Source of the DNA: Rhizobium hidalgonense
Lineage (GTDB): Bacteria > Pseudomonadota > Alphaproteobacteria > Rhizobiales > Rhizobiaceae
Assembly (NCBI RefSeq): GCF_002914525.1
Contig: NZ_LODW01000048.1
Coordinates: 372,001 to 436,000 of the forward strand
DNA: 64,000 bases
Direction: 5' to 3'
The position numbers and the translations under genes were made by a program. Below the pieces are notes generated by a model. That model had not been told where the DNA came from. It saw only the letters and a list, made by a program, of their open reading frames with translations, and did not search any database. Positions 63,794 through 64,000 of the stretch are shown piece by piece. Each line of letters starts with the position of its first letter. Positions within the stretch are counted from its first letter, which is position 1.

Positions 63794-63862
63794 CCGCCAC
63801 TCCGCCCTGATCATGCAATCCCAAATGCACAATCTCACAGGTCCATTGTTTCGTGCAAGCAT

Positions 63863-64000
63863 TGCGGCGGGAGGCTTTCGCAGACATTTCTGCCCAGCCC
63901 CAGCTTTTCACAGCCAATCGCGGCGATCACCGACGACGCAGGCTACGCCACCGACGCCGCCTTCAACCGCGCCTTCTCCCGCGCCTTCGCTACCCCGCCG
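63863..64000 (+). pseudogene. 5'-truncated AraC-type regulator fragment at window edge
   Basis: From 63911 the frame reads PIAAITDDAGYATDAAFNRA, then FSRAFATPP, the second helix-turn-helix of an AraC/cupin-type regulator, and runs out of the window. The frame is open upstream but only about 50 codons with no ATG fit before the divergent gene at 63793, so the sensor half and first helix-turn-helix are missing. Likely a remnant. The rest lies outside the window. Confidence 0.6.

Noticed and set aside
1..64000. tRNA, rRNA, CRISPR array, insertion sequence or prophage genes
   Set aside because: Both strands were read for these; nothing convincing was seen.

Overview
The window looks like chromosomal DNA of a Rhizobium-type alphaproteobacterium (R. 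leguminosarum/etli-like). The evidence is the high GC, the coxMNOP-type oxidase cluster, a BA14K-family protein, rhizobial-style RTX/cadherin and beta-helix export proteins, a kup potassium transporter and many small alphaproteobacterial accessory genes. The genus is an inference from protein character; no rRNA or tRNA gene was seen. There is no CRISPR array, intact insertion sequence or prophage.

Layout. 1-4290: two tandem RTX/cadherin-like export proteins, the first cut by the window edge. 4470-11300: exported DUF3828 protein, cold-shock gene with a structured leader, dusA, HtrA-like protease, non-heme chloroperoxidase-like hydrolase, small proteins, BA14K protein and an acetyltransferase. 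11748-18733: FMN reductase, a three-gene ABC-2 exporter, a divergent HxlR regulator/reductase pair with a repeated operator half-site, then decayed genes and small genes. 19031-21507: UbiA-type prenyltransferase, phosphodiester-glycosidase-like protein and COQ7 hydroxylase. 21609-23476: ABC exporter broken by a frameshift. 23678-33814: small metabolic and stress-type genes (GFA, VOC, phosphatase, nitrilase-like, a DapB, ornithine-cyclodeaminase-like, PLP decarboxylase, methyltransferase, TIGR02594 protein). 34313-40768: MFS transporter, Kup, CPA1 antiporter, exported intradiol-dioxygenase-like protein.

40786-44162: a second tandem pair, right-handed beta-helix proteins with Rap/VCBS-like C-terminal domains. 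Their C-termini resemble those of the RTX pair, so all four may use one type I secretion route not encoded here. 44538-50113: MacB/FtsX-type export operon (adaptor, ATPase, two permeases) and a membrane-anchored AraC regulator. 50220-55831: cytochrome c plus a coxMNOP-type oxidase, a subunit IV and a hydrolase, all in one direction. 56011-58300: MYG1-like hydrolase, HIT protein and a membrane protein.

58412-61620: a cobalamin riboswitch followed by a BtuF/BtuC/BtuD-type importer with 4-nt overlaps. 61806-63793: a Blh-type DUF442-persulfide dioxygenase fusion behind a palindromic operator candidate, and an unknown membrane protein. The window ends in a 5'-truncated AraC fragment. The least explained items are the switch-like leader of the cold-shock gene, the two tandem export-protein pairs with similar tails, and the small genes at 18560 and 16651.
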